Counted from the stretch's first letter, positions 25,749 to 34,328 are shown. The stretch is 64,000 nucleotides of DNA from Paenibacillus albiflavus (GCF_004344915.1 NZ_SKFG01000008.1:124001-188000), one strand, 5' to 3'. A program made the numbers and translations. The notes: generated from the sequence alone by a model not told the origin.

Positions 25749-26762
25749 TTATTTGAAGTTATTCAAACTATTCAAATACTTGACAATTTCGTCAATTTCA
25801 TTATCTTGTAGCATGTCTTTGAATGCAGGCATCTTGTTGCCAACTTTCAATTCATTCGGATCTTTGATCCATTCTTTCAAGTTCTCATCTGTATGCTCCA
25901 AGATACCAGCAACTTTCGTACGGTTGGCAATGTTGTTCAAGTTAGGCCCAAATGAACCCGTGTTTACATCAACAGCATGGCAAGATAAGCAGTTAGCATC
26001 GAACAGATCTTTACCTTTCTGCGCATCTGCTGCTACTGTTACTGGTTTTTTCATGCCATCTACCCACGCATCAAAATCTGCAGTTGATTTGGAAATCACT
26101 TTGAAATCCATTAAGGAGTGTGACGCTCCGCATAGCTCTGTACATTTACCAAGGAAAGTGTCAATTTCATCAGTTTCTAAATAATATGTATTAACTAATC
26201 CACGATTCGCATCCAGCTTACCACCAAGCGATGGAACCCAGAAGGAATGCGTTACGTCCACAGATTCGATTTCAAGCGCAACTTTCTTGCCTTGAGGAAT
26301 AACTAAATCTTGTGCCGTGTGAATACCTAATTCAGGATATTCAAACTCCCACCAATACTGATGTGCCGTAACTTTAACTTGAACTGCGTTCGGATCCTTG
26401 CGCAAGTCACTGGAGTGCAAGAACGTATAGTACACTGTCGGAACTGCCAGAATAATTAGAAGAATGATCGGAATAACCGTCCAAATAATCTCTAATTTAT
26501 GACTTCCTTCAACTTGCTTCGGATAGCCAGTTTGACCTTTGCGCTTGCGAAAACGAATGATTGCGATAAAATAGAGTGCTGCAACAACAACAATTACGAG
26601 TCCCATTATACCGATACTAAGCTCAATTAAGAACAACTGCTCGCTTGCCACTGAACCACGTGGCATTAACGCTGAAAGTTGTGGACTTCCACACCCTGAC
26701 AATAAAAGCGACATAATCGCAATTAAGGGGGCTACTCGCCACATCGTTTTCAATCGTTTCAT
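25749..26762 (-). CDS. ctaC: cytochrome c oxidase subunit II with cytochrome c domain (caa3 type)
   Basis: This 337-residue lipoprotein has a lipobox (LLLSGC, Cys24), two membrane helices, a cupredoxin domain with the CuA ligands CTELCGASHSLM, and a C-terminal cytochrome c domain with CLSCH and the Met ligand in KMPAF. The fused haem c domain defines the caa3 type. It is the first gene of the operon, read from the promoter at 26792-26820. ctaA and ctaB, the haem A genes often linked to this operon, are not in the window. Confidence 0.94.
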   Translation of the reverse strand: MKRLKTMWRVAPLIAIMSLLLSGCGSPQLSALMPRGSVASEQLFLIELSIGIMGLVIVVVAALYFIAIIRFRKRKGQTGYPKQVEGSHKLEIIWTVIPIILLIILAVPTVYYTFLHSSDLRKDPNAVQVKVTAHQYWWEFEYPELGIHTAQDLVIPQGKKVALEIESVDVTHSFWVPSLGGKLDANRGLVNTYYLETDEIDTFLGKCTELCGASHSLMDFKVISKSTADFDAWVDGMKKPVTVAADAQKGKDLFDANCLSCHAVDVNTGSFGPNLNNIANRTKVAGILEHTDENLKEWIKDPNELKVGNKMPAFKDMLQDNEIDEIVKYLNSLNNFK

Positions 26763-26791
26763 TAGTTATCAACCCCGCTTCAAAACCGTTA

Positions 26792-26820
26792 TTTTTACCA
26801 TGATTACTACTGCTTGTCAA
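26792..26820 (-). promoter_or_regulatory. sigma-A promoter of the ctaC operon
   Basis: On the minus strand TTGACA (26820-26815) and TAAAAA (26797-26792) are 17 bases apart. The start of transcription would be about 22 bases before ctaC. Confidence 0.55.
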
Positions 26821-27027
26821 TCAATCATCTCACACTTAATTAAATATAAATTCAGTATACTTTATTGTCAATGCAAATAGGCGTAATGATACCTATAGTT
26901 CACAAATTGTTCTTAAAAGTCAGACACATGAAACAAGTTGTTCAGCAGTCAAACATATTTCATGTCACCTCCTATTAATCGCAGGATATTTCTACATGTA
27001 GAACGAATTGTATTAATATAGTAGTTA

Positions 27028-27067
27028 TCAGTAACATCCTGCTCGATAAGATGAAGTTGTTACTGAT
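27028..27067. repeat. perfect 10-bp inverted repeat, hairpin
   Basis: ATCAGTAACA (27028-27037) and TGTTACTGAT (27058-27067) flank a 20-base loop between the divergent ctaC and guanylate-kinase-like genes. No T-run follows on the plus strand beyond TTT, so its role is unknown. Confidence 0.5.
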
Positions 27068-27210
27068 TGGTTTCATGATTTTATACAATAAAAGGTTTTG
27101 AGCGACCGAGCTAACTCATATACTGAAATACTACTCGACATTTGATGGGAGTTGTCCTTTGCATGTAAGTGACAACAGCTTGGCGTCCAATTAAGGAGGG
27201 AGCTGCTAAG

Positions 27211-27777
27211 ATGAAAATTTTTGTTTTCACTGGACCACACGGAGCAGGACGCAGAACAGTTGCCGAAATGGCTGGCTCTACACTGGGAATCAAGCACATT
27301 CTAACGTATACCTCAAGAGCGCCTCATTCATGGGAAACGAATGGGGATCAGTACCACTTCATCGGTAATCGTGAATTTGACGAGGCTGAAGCAAACAATG
27401 AATTTATTGAGGTTAGTGTAGTGAACAACAATCGTTATGGTGTAAAGCGAGCTGATCTTGAAAACTTCCTTGATCAATGTAAGCATGTATACCTCATCTT
27501 AAATCGGTACGGAGCAGAAGTATTGCGTCAGCGTTATGGCGAACAGGTGGTTCGTATCTTCATCTACTGCGCCCCCTCCCTTCTCGAAGAACGAGCCCGT
27601 TCTACGAATCACAGCAATGCTGATATTTCACGTTATATGTCCCATTATGATGAAGAGATGGCTTACAAGAACGAGTGCGAGCATTCATTTGAGAATATTG
27701 ATCTAGCTCATACGATGTTTGATTTAACGAAAACCTTGGAAAGCTATTTAGGTCGCAATTTACTAGAACTTGATTGA
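27211..27777 (+). CDS. guanylate kinase-like protein with altered P-loop
   Basis: The 188-residue protein follows the guanylate kinase fold: a P-loop at residues 8-17, a TSRAPHSWETNGDQYHF stretch matching the usual TTRxPRxGExDGxDY region, and a lid near RARSTN. It departs from active enzymes: the P-loop reads GPHGAGRRTV where GxxGxGKS/T is expected, so the Lys is Arg, and the PRxGE loop that binds GMP is PHSWE. It could be a kinase with changed activity or a nucleotide-binding regulator. The start at 27211 follows AAGGAGGG. An essential gmk gene is probably elsewhere. Confidence 0.72.
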   Translation: MKIFVFTGPHGAGRRTVAEMAGSTLGIKHILTYTSRAPHSWETNGDQYHFIGNREFDEAEANNEFIEVSVVNNNRYGVKRADLENFLDQCKHVYLILNRYGAEVLRQRYGEQVVRIFIYCAPSLLEERARSTNHSNADISRYMSHYDEEMAYKNECEHSFENIDLAHTMFDLTKTLESYLGRNLLELD

Positions 27778-27865
27778 ACTTACGAAGGGAGAGAAGCACA
27801 GGTTAACATTACTAACGTCTATTCTCCACGATGATGAATTACGTTTAAATAAGGTGATCATTATG

Positions 27866-27941
27866 AAGTAGAGACATTGCGATATATTTTATGCAGAGGG
27901 AGATCCGTTTCATAACCTCTATGTCGCATATCTCTACTTTC
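27866..27941 (+). terminator. terminator-like inverted repeat
   Basis: AAGTAGAGA (27866-27874) pairs with TCTCTACTT (27931-27939), with inner imperfect pairing of ATTGCGATAT and ATGTCGCATAT, followed by TCTAATGG. It follows the guanylate-kinase-like gene and lies 50 bases before cvfC. Confidence 0.5.
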
Positions 27942-27990
27942 TAATGGATCCAAATCGGCTCATCTTACATCCGATCCTGTGCGCTATATA

Positions 27991-29154
27991 ATGAAGCTAT
28001 TATCAATTGAACCAACACCAAGTCCTAACTCGATGAAATTAAATATGGACGAATCTCTGCCCACGGGCATTATGAAAACGTATGATCGCAGCAATTACGA
28101 TACTGCTCCCTCCTATGTCCAGCATCTTCTGGATATACAAGGCGTGAAGAGTGTGTTCCAAACCGCTGACTTTATTGCACTTGATCGCGAGTCGAAGGGC
28201 GATTGGGAGCAAATTCTGAAGTCAGCGGCTGTAGTTCTAGGCGGAACGGGCAGCTCCACGGGCGAAGCTCAATCTGCAGATGAGGAATCTACATCTGCAT
28301 TCGGCGAAGTCCTCGTGCTGCTCCAAACGTTCCGCAACATTCCTTTGCAAGTGCGCGTACGTGCTGGGAGCGATGAAGCCCGTGCGGCAATGCCGCAGCG
28401 CTTTAACGATGCGGTATCACGGGCGGCTGCTAACAGCTTGCTGCGGGAGCGCAGGTTGGACGAGCTCGGAGTTCGTTACGGCGAACTCCAGGAAGTGCTG
28501 GACGCCGTCATCGCGGAGCTTGACGCGTCCTACACAGACGAGCGCCTTGCCGCGCTCGTCGAAGCTGCCGCAGCCGACAACGCGGCTGCGGAACCGGCAG
28601 CGGCTGGCAGCGCTGCCGCGGCTGCGTCCGTGCGCCCGCCGGCGCGCACGAACGAGGAGATCGCTGCAAGCCTCAGCGATCCAGATTGGAAGCACCGCTA
28701 TGCGGCGCTTCAAGCGGTGCAGCCTTCCATGAATACGCTGCCCCTATTGCTGCGTGCTCTTAACGACGAGCACGTATCCATTAGACGGTTAGCCACCGTC
28801 TATATTGGCGATATACGGGAGCCCGAAATACTCCCGTACTTATACCAGGCACTCGAGGACCGCGTGCCTACGATCCGCCGCACCGCTGGAGATACGTTGT
28901 CTGATATCGGCGATCCAGCCGCAATCCCAGCGATGATCAAAGCACTCAGCGACTCGAATCGTCTCGTGCGCTGGCGTGCAGCACGCTTCCTCTACGAAGT
29001 CGGTGATCATACAGCGCTGGATGCACTTCGTGCAGCAGCAAATGATACCGAATTCGAGATTCGCCTGCAAGTCAACATGGCAATTGCCCGCATCGAAAGC
29101 GGCCAAGAAGCTGAAGGCACCGTATGGCAGCAGATGACTCGCCGCAATGACTAA
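27991..29154 (+). CDS. cvfC: virulence factor C family protein: Nfu/NifU N-terminal domain plus HEAT repeats
   Basis: The 387-residue protein opens with an Nfu/NifU N-terminal domain (SIEPTPSPNSMKLNMD, to about residue 90), then has a conserved middle segment (LLQTFRNIPLQVR) and ends in HEAT repeats (about 230-375). It matches the CvfC/YpgR family. The Nfu domain lacks the cluster-binding Cys half. Function in the family is linked to virulence and growth but its biochemistry is unclear. The start ATG 27991 matches the family opening although no ribosome site is visible; a GTG at 27979 is in frame. About 28300-28680 is much richer in G and C than its flanks and encodes an Ala-rich linker (AAADNAAAEPAAAGSAAAAA). 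Confidence 0.8.
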   Translation: MKLLSIEPTPSPNSMKLNMDESLPTGIMKTYDRSNYDTAPSYVQHLLDIQGVKSVFQTADFIALDRESKGDWEQILKSAAVVLGGTGSSTGEAQSADEESTSAFGEVLVLLQTFRNIPLQVRVRAGSDEARAAMPQRFNDAVSRAAANSLLRERRLDELGVRYGELQEVLDAVIAELDASYTDERLAALVEAAAADNAAAEPAAAGSAAAAASVRPPARTNEEIAASLSDPDWKHRYAALQAVQPSMNTLPLLLRALNDEHVSIRRLATVYIGDIREPEILPYLYQALEDRVPTIRRTAGDTLSDIGDPAAIPAMIKALSDSNRLVRWRAARFLYEVGDHTALDALRAAANDTEFEIRLQVNMAIARIESGQEAEGTVWQQMTRRND

Positions 29155-29188
29155 ACAAGAGCGTATGATTTAGGAAAGGAGCAGCGAC

Positions 29189-29809
29189 TTGAAGAATAAA
29201 CGGATGCTAATCGCCATCATAAGCTTGGGCTTGTTTGCTGCAATCTCAGTTTCACCACTCTCGGCCCTTGCTGACCGAGCCATTCAGCTTATGATGAATG
29301 GCGCTAATGTGAATGGAGATTTCAAGCCTATAACAATCGATGGCACAACCTATGTGCAGCTTCGCCCAATAGCCGAAGAGCTTGGCGCAACCTTAACTTG
29401 GGATCAAGATACGAATGTGGTCGGTATTCTGTCATCTGACAACCAGTCGCTTGCAAAGCAGGTGAAATTACTGCAGCAGACTATTCTCGCTTCAACACCA
29501 GAAGAGGCCGTTCAGAAGTACGCGGAAGGTGTCAAAACGCGCAATGGCGCAGTTCAATACGCCATGCTCACACCAGGTTTACAAGATCAGAAGAAATCAA
29601 CCTTTGAAGAAATGAGCTGGGTAACAGGCGTTTCCAGCCCATGGGTCGAGAAGTACACAATTGACAAGGGCACACAGATTTCGGAAGGTCAGTGGAAATT
29701 CAAGATTACTTATGCGTACAACACAGCGAAGAACGAATCAAGTACGGAAGAAGCACTTGTAACCGTAAATAAAATTAAGGATTACTGGTATATCAGCTCA
29801 ATCGAGTAA
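29189..29809 (+). CDS. secreted stalk-domain protein (copper amine oxidase N-like)
   Basis: The 206-residue product starts at a TTG (29189) behind AAAGGAGC. It has a signal peptide (MKNKRMLIAIISLGLFAAIS, cleaved after ALA) and then a stalk domain (about 30-95: TIDGTTYVQLRPIAEELGAT) as in many Paenibacillus envelope proteins. The C-terminal 100 residues resemble an NTF2-like or DUF-type extracellular domain (EEAVQKYAEGVKTRNGAVQY). Function is unknown. It lies 34 bases after cvfC and may share its transcript. Confidence 0.78.
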   Translation: MKNKRMLIAIISLGLFAAISVSPLSALADRAIQLMMNGANVNGDFKPITIDGTTYVQLRPIAEELGATLTWDQDTNVVGILSSDNQSLAKQVKLLQQTILASTPEEAVQKYAEGVKTRNGAVQYAMLTPGLQDQKKSTFEEMSWVTGVSSPWVEKYTIDKGTQISEGQWKFKITYAYNTAKNESSTEEALVTVNKIKDYWYISSIE

Positions 29810-29819
29810 CTGAAAGAAA

Positions 29820-29839
29820 CGCTAATCATGTGATTAGCG
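29820..29839 (+). terminator. short perfect hairpin after the stalk gene
   Basis: CGCTAATCA and TGATTAGCG are perfect 9-bp arms around TG, 11 bases after the stop codon. No long T-run follows, so it may act with the larger hairpin at 29857-29920. Confidence 0.5.
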
Positions 29840-29856
29840 TGCAGCTCAAACTATTA

Positions 29857-29920
29857 GAGGATTGTTGGCGCTTATTTCGTTCATTTCTGAGAAATAGGCA
29901 CCTACAATCCTCTATTTTTT
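29857..29920. terminator. rho-independent terminator, bidirectional
   Basis: AGAGGATTGT pairs with ACAATCCTCT, with an inner GCxTATTTC/GAAATAxGC stem, followed by ATTTTTT. It serves the stalk gene and perhaps the convergent MBL gene ending at 29919. Confidence 0.8.
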
Positions 29921-30884
29921 ACCCTTGTACTCTTAGCGTTTCCCCATGCAGCAGCACCTTTAAATGATGTTCTGGTAATTCACGGCGGCTCCACTCCGCT
30001 CGCAAGCGATCAAGTGCTTCCTTCGTCGTGTCATCTGCGAGTGGAAAAGAACCATAATGCATCGGAATAAACCGTTCTGCTCCCGAATCAATGTAGGCCT
30101 GAATCGCTTCCTCTGGCGTTACATGCTGTTTACCCATAAACCATTCAGGCTCATAAGCACCGATCGGCATCAGTGCGGTTCCGATGTCGTACTTCTCTCC
30201 AATTAAGCCAAATCCACGAAAATAACCGCTGTCCCCCGCAAAATAAATCGTCCGGGATTTCGCATCGTTAGAATCAGAAGCTGCAGCCTGCGCTTTACTG
30301 CGAAGCACCCATCCGCCCCAATGTGTAGCATTGGTATTGAACAGCGTTCTGCGAGTCCAATGCTGGGCAGGTACAAAATCAAAAATAACCTCGCCGACCT
30401 GCACGCTCCCCCACCAAGGAAGCTCTACTGCATCGCGAAAGCCCCTCCACTGCATCCAGGATCGCAGACCTTCGGGAACAAGCACTTTAAATTTATGATA
30501 ACGCGCTAATTTACGCAAGCTCGTTAAATGTAGATGATCGTAATGCGAATGCGAGATAAGCACCACATTAATCGGAGGTATTTCATCTATTTCTAGCCCT
30601 GGTGGCGACAATCTTCGCTCGAATGCCATTGAATTCGCCCACACGGGATCTGTCAGTATATTGAGACCCCCGATCTGCAGCAAGAAAGTTGAGTGTCCGA
30701 TCCATGTAACCGTCGTGTCCGTTCGATTGGCGTTCAAATAATCGATCTCTTTGTTTGCAGCTTGTCCGACAAAGAAGGAACGATCTTTGACCTTGCCTTT
30801 TCGCTCCTTGCGCCATGCTTGCAGCTCTTTAAATGAGCTTGTATGCGACACATCATCCAAATTCGCAAATCTTTTTCTAGCCAT
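29919..30884 (-). CDS. MBL-fold metallo-hydrolase (NAPE-PLD/UlaG-like)
   Basis: This 321-residue protein carries the metal motif SHSHYDHLHL (H-x-H-x-D-H, about 118-127), an Asp ligand in YFAGDSGYF (about 229) and a final His in IPMHYGSF (about 284). The N-terminal GHSTFLLQIGGLNILTDPVW, AFERRLSPPGL and WGGW segments match the group related to N-acyl phosphatidylethanolamine phospholipase D. There is no signal peptide. The substrate is not known. It is monocistronic. Confidence 0.85.
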   Translation of the reverse strand: MARKRFANLDDVSHTSSFKELQAWRKERKGKVKDRSFFVGQAANKEIDYLNANRTDTTVTWIGHSTFLLQIGGLNILTDPVWANSMAFERRLSPPGLEIDEIPPINVVLISHSHYDHLHLTSLRKLARYHKFKVLVPEGLRSWMQWRGFRDAVELPWWGSVQVGEVIFDFVPAQHWTRRTLFNTNATHWGGWVLRSKAQAAASDSNDAKSRTIYFAGDSGYFRGFGLIGEKYDIGTALMPIGAYEPEWFMGKQHVTPEEAIQAYIDSGAERFIPMHYGSFPLADDTTKEALDRLRAEWSRRELPEHHLKVLLHGETLRVQG

Positions 30885-31046
30885 ATCGTTTCTCTCCTTC
30901 TGTATCTAGCTTATACGATTACTCGATCATTGACTTTTGGTATAATCGATTCCATAATACCATTAGCTAATTGCCTATTACATATATGAGTTCTTAACGA
31001 TAGCGTATGACCTATCTATATTTTAACATAAGAAGGAGAAGTATCC

Positions 31047-31349
31047 ATGAATCAGAAAGAATATGAAGAGCAAATCATCGAAAATTACCAACGCGACGAA
31101 CGGATGATGATTCTGGTATTCGCACAATGGTGTGTGAATCATGATCTAAGCCCAGAAGTCGTGTATCGCAAAGCGTATCCCGATCAAGCCGATATCTCTG
31201 CCCTAACTGATATGCTAGAACTTACTGTGCCTAAGGAAGAAGCTGGAGAAATTGCAAACGAAACGCTAATGGGTGTGCTCTCTTTGTTCGGCAATGATGA
31301 TCTGGCATTCGTCGTTTCACAGGAAATTGCTGGTTTAAAACAGAAGTAA
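31047..31349 (+). CDS. small hypothetical protein
   Basis: The 100-residue protein starts behind AAGAAGGAGAA, which supports that it is real. It is acidic and helical with one Trp-Cys pair (FAQWCVNHDLSPEVVYRKAY) and no signal peptide or membrane segment. I do not recognise its family. It stands alone, with its stop 257 bases before the acyltransferase gene. Confidence 0.6.
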   Translation: MNQKEYEEQIIENYQRDERMMILVFAQWCVNHDLSPEVVYRKAYPDQADISALTDMLELTVPKEEAGEIANETLMGVLSLFGNDDLAFVVSQEIAGLKQK

Positions 31350-31417
31350 ATTATCGTTCAAACCTTTCGATTATGCGGTGGAAAAAAGCTGATTTCATTT
31401 CCACTTCATTTTCCAAG

Positions 31418-31506
31418 AGGAAACGGTTACGCCGTCCTTTGGAACGGGAGTGTTTCCTAAGGTTAATTAGAAGAAGTATGGTGAAAACTAATACTTTCTA
31501 ATTAAC
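31418..31506 (+). ncRNA. structured leader with two stem-loops
   Basis: AGGAAAC (31418-31424) pairs with GTTTCCT (31452-31458), enclosing GTCC/GGAAC. A second stem pairs GTTAATTAG plus AAGTAT (31462-31479) with ATACTT plus CTAATTAAC (31491-31506). It lies 100 bases before the acyltransferase start. It resembles a structured 5' leader or small RNA, but I do not match it to a named riboswitch class. Confidence 0.45.
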
Positions 31507-31534
31507 TGAAAATTACTATGTGAACTTTGTCACA
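31500..31534 (+). promoter_or_regulatory. CodY-like box and Fnr-type TGTGA-N6-TCACA site
   Basis: AATTAACTGAAAATT (31500-31514) matches the CodY consensus at 13 of 15 positions. TGTGAACTTTGTCACA (31519-31534) is a perfect Crp/Fnr dyad of the form used by Bacillus Fnr. Both lie before the acyltransferase gene. A Crp/Fnr protein is encoded at 44466. Confidence 0.5.
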
Positions 31535-31606
31535 AATCCATCGACCACTTTATGAGATAGTGCTATTGTAAAGCTAAATAGAGATATTGGATGGAGACGA
31601 TCAATC

Positions 31607-32647
31607 ATGAGTACGACGACAACGAGCAGAGCGGATACGTTCTGTTTGAACCTGCGTTTTCTTCTTATTGTTACGGTTTTTGTAGCGAATGCGATTGAGC
31701 CGTTAATTATACAGCATGAATCGTTACATGCGCTCTACGTGTGGATTTTCACGTTTCACATGCCGCTATTCGTGTTCGTTACGGGGTATTTTGCCAAGAA
31801 CAATCTTGGGGGTCCTGAAGGACGCAAAATCCTGATGCAAATTGTAGTTCAATACGTTATTTTCCAAAGTTTTTACAGCTTGATGCAATTTTTTGTGTTC
31901 CGCACCATGACAATGGAATATTCGTTCTTCATTCCTTACTTGTTGTTATGGTTCTTAGTCAGCCATTTAAGCTGGAGAATACTGCTCCCCATTTTTGCAA
32001 AATTCAAGCATCCTATTCTCTTTGCAATAGTGGTTGCCGTTCTAATCGGCTACGGTAATTTTACAGGTACATTCGCTTCGATCTCGCGTACCTTCGTATA
32101 TCTACCATTCTTTATGATCGGGTATTATTTTGATTACAGCCGATTTGTTCAATTGTTTACAACCAAAATCCGTTTACTAGCAGGTTTCCTATCGATCGCC
32201 CTGCTCGCAGTCATTGGATTAACAACGAAAGACCTTAATCCACAATGGTTATTCGGCAGCTTTACATTTAGTTACTTCGGCTATCATGAATGGTATGTCG
32301 GCATTTACCGCCTTCTCATTTATACCTTGGAGCTGATCGCTGCAGTTTCGTTTCTAGCTTTCGTTCCGCAGCGAATAAGCTGGATTACCGATTTTGGTAG
32401 AAGAACTGTCTATGTGTTCCTACTGCATGAACTAATCATTCGCTCGGCTGTAGCGTCGGGAATCTATAAGCATATAACAGAACCTATTGAACTCATCATC
32501 GTTATAGCAGCCGCAATCGGTTGTACCCTGCTATTGTCGCTCCCTATTACTAAAAAGCTCACTCATCTCATCATTGAGCCTAAAATTCATTATTATGTTA
32601 TCGACCGCACACCGCTGCGTAAATGGATTCATCGTCCAACAAATTAA
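31607..32647 (+). CDS. acyltransferase family membrane protein (OatA/fucose acetyltransferase-like)
   Basis: The 346-residue protein has about ten membrane helices and the acyltransferase-3 character, with an early conserved stretch NLRFLLIVTVFVANAIEPLI and a FHMPLFVFVTGYF motif (H in the second helix, as in this superfamily). Such enzymes add acetyl or other acyl groups to cell-wall polymers, polysaccharides or sugars at the membrane. It is monocistronic, ends in a terminator and has a structured leader with CodY- and Fnr-type sites. Confidence 0.82.
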   Translation: MSTTTTSRADTFCLNLRFLLIVTVFVANAIEPLIIQHESLHALYVWIFTFHMPLFVFVTGYFAKNNLGGPEGRKILMQIVVQYVIFQSFYSLMQFFVFRTMTMEYSFFIPYLLLWFLVSHLSWRILLPIFAKFKHPILFAIVVAVLIGYGNFTGTFASISRTFVYLPFFMIGYYFDYSRFVQLFTTKIRLLAGFLSIALLAVIGLTTKDLNPQWLFGSFTFSYFGYHEWYVGIYRLLIYTLELIAAVSFLAFVPQRISWITDFGRRTVYVFLLHELIIRSAVASGIYKHITEPIELIIVIAAAIGCTLLLSLPITKKLTHLIIEPKIHYYVIDRTPLRKWIHRPTN

Positions 32648-32650
32648 GAT

Positions 32651-32692
32651 AAACGCGACCAGTCAGAGATCATTCTCTGCTGCTCGCGTTTT
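32651..32692 (+). terminator. rho-independent terminator
   Basis: AAACGCGA pairs with TCGCGTTT, with inner CAGAGA/TCTCTG pairing, followed by TTTTATT. Confidence 0.85.
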
Positions 32693-32794
32693 TTATTTGG
32701 CGTATTTGATCGCAAAAAAATATGAAATAATTCACTTAGGGTATGATACACTAAAGAAAAATAAGATACATAAATTTGGTTATCGGGAGGGCAT

Positions 32795-33340
32795 ATGAAT
32801 CATTTATTTCTGCTTTTACTTGTCCTGGTAAGCGGGATGGGTGTGAGTGTACAGTCAGGCGTCAATGGTGAATTAGGCAAACGAATCGGAACTATTGAAG
32901 GAGCGTTTACTTCTTTCTTAATTGGACTCATTGCTCTAACGTTAATTATGTTATTTACAGGCAAAGGGAATATTACTGACATCTTCGTAGTTCCGAAATG
33001 GATGTTATTAGGCGGAATTCTCGGCGCATTCTTTGTGGTCTGCAATGTATTAGCCGTTCCGAAGCTTGGCGTTGGTATTACTGTCATTAGCGTCATTGTC
33101 GGCCAAATTATTATGAGTTTGGTCATCGATCACTTTGGCTGGTTTGGCAGAATGCCTGTCCCTTTTAACTGGCAGCGTGCATTAGGTGCTGTGTTGCTTT
33201 TCGCAGCTTTATTCCTTATATTCCGCAGTACGCCATCAACGAATTCAACCGCATCCAATCAAAAACCATTAAAGGAGAATCACCAATATGAGCAATCTGT
33301 CGCAACCGCTACAATTGAAGAGTCTACACCTTCCAAATAG
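32795..33340 (+). CDS. DMT family transporter, YdcZ (DUF606) type
   Basis: The 181-residue membrane protein has about five helices and the half-size YdcZ pattern, with VSGMGVSVQSGVNGELGKRIG near the N terminus and GILGAFFVVCNVLAVPKLGVG in the middle. The last 35 residues are hydrophilic and run past the next start codon. Single-module proteins of this kind may pair as exporters. It begins behind TCGGGAGG and overlaps namA by 53 bases, so it is cotranscribed. Confidence 0.78.
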   Translation: MNHLFLLLLVLVSGMGVSVQSGVNGELGKRIGTIEGAFTSFLIGLIALTLIMLFTGKGNITDIFVVPKWMLLGGILGAFFVVCNVLAVPKLGVGITVISVIVGQIIMSLVIDHFGWFGRMPVPFNWQRALGAVLLFAALFLIFRSTPSTNSTASNQKPLKENHQYEQSVATATIEESTPSK

Positions 33341-34328
33341 AATCGTCATGGCGCCGATGTGCCAATATTCTGCCGAAGCGATGGATGGCATGCCAACGAA
33401 CTGGCACTACATACATTATGTATCACGAGCCATTGGCGGAACGGGTCTGATTATTATCGAAATGACCGATGTCGAACCAGATGGCCGTATTAGCAATCAG
33501 TGCCTAGGTTTATGGTCAGATGAACATGTCCCTGAATTTGCTCGCATCATTCGCGATGCGCAGCAATATGGCGCTAAGGTAGGAATACAGATTGCTCACG
33601 CAGGGCGCAAAGCTGAAGATTCACTTGAGCCTGTTGGTCCATGTGACGAGACGAACCCGAACCGTGCTGGCAAGCTCCCTCGTGCGCTCACTACTAGTGA
33701 AGTCAAAGCTATGGTACAGAAGTTTCAAGATGCTGCTCGGCGTGCGGTGCAAGCTGGTGTGGATACGATTGAAATTCACGGCGCACACGGCTACTTAATT
33801 CATCAATTCCATTCCCCAGCCATAAATCGCCGAAACGACGAATATGGTCAAGACTTAACTAAATTTGGTGTAGAAGTCATCCAAGCGATCAAAAGTGTCC
33901 TGCCTGAAGAAATGCCTCTCATCATGCGCGTCTCCGCAATTGAGCATATGGATGGTGGCTATGACATTAACCATGCGATTGAAGTTTGCTCCAAATATCA
34001 GTCTGCTGGTGTGGACGTATTTCACATTTCAACTGGCGGAGATGGACCAGCGGGTAAGAAAATCAAATTCTCAGGTCATTCACCCGCTTATCAAGTCCCA
34101 TTCGCTAGAGCGATCAAACAAGCGCTTAACGTTCCCGTTATTGCTGTCGGCAATCTAGATCAGCCCGAAGTAGCAGAGTCGGTGCTAGTGAATGAGGACG
34201 CAGATCTAATCGCAATCGGACGCGGCATGCTGCGTGACCCTTATTGGGCAGTCCATGCTCTGCATCAATTAGGCGATCATCAAGTAGAGCCTGTTAAGCA
34301 ATACAAACGAGGTTATCCTAGCAAGTAA
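33288..34328 (+). CDS. namA: NADPH dehydrogenase, old yellow enzyme (YqjM/NamA-like)
   Basis: The 346-residue flavin enzyme shows YqjM-type signatures: the flavin-modulating Cys in MAPMCQYSA (about 23-27), IQIAHAGRK, EIHGAHGYLIHQFHSP, RVSAIEHMDGG and the phosphate-binding IAIGRGMLRDPYW. It reduces activated double bonds with NADPH and is tied to oxidative stress and xenobiotics in Bacillus. It starts behind AAAGGAGA inside the end of the ydcZ-type gene. A terminator follows. Confidence 0.92.
   Translation: MSNLSQPLQLKSLHLPNRIVMAPMCQYSAEAMDGMPTNWHYIHYVSRAIGGTGLIIIEMTDVEPDGRISNQCLGLWSDEHVPEFARIIRDAQQYGAKVGIQIAHAGRKAEDSLEPVGPCDETNPNRAGKLPRALTTSEVKAMVQKFQDAARRAVQAGVDTIEIHGAHGYLIHQFHSPAINRRNDEYGQDLTKFGVEVIQAIKSVLPEEMPLIMRVSAIEHMDGGYDINHAIEVCSKYQSAGVDVFHISTGGDGPAGKKIKFSGHSPAYQVPFARAIKQALNVPVIAVGNLDQPEVAESVLVNEDADLIAIGRGMLRDPYWAVHALHQLGDHQVEPVKQYKRGYPSK

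Larger units (their letters stand above)
26763..27210. other. intergenic region without a full gene
   Basis: Besides the ctaC promoter it holds, on the minus strand, a perfect AGGAGGTGA (26973-26965) followed by ATG and only three more codons before TGA (26949). It also holds a 10-bp inverted repeat at 27028-27067 (ATCAGTAACA and TGTTACTGAT). No longer coding frame with a ribosome site was seen. Confidence 0.6.

Noticed and set aside
28417-28732. Long frames on both strands inside cvfC
   Set aside because: They are shadows caused by the GC-rich linker of cvfC; there is no ribosome site and the products are Arg/Ala-rich.
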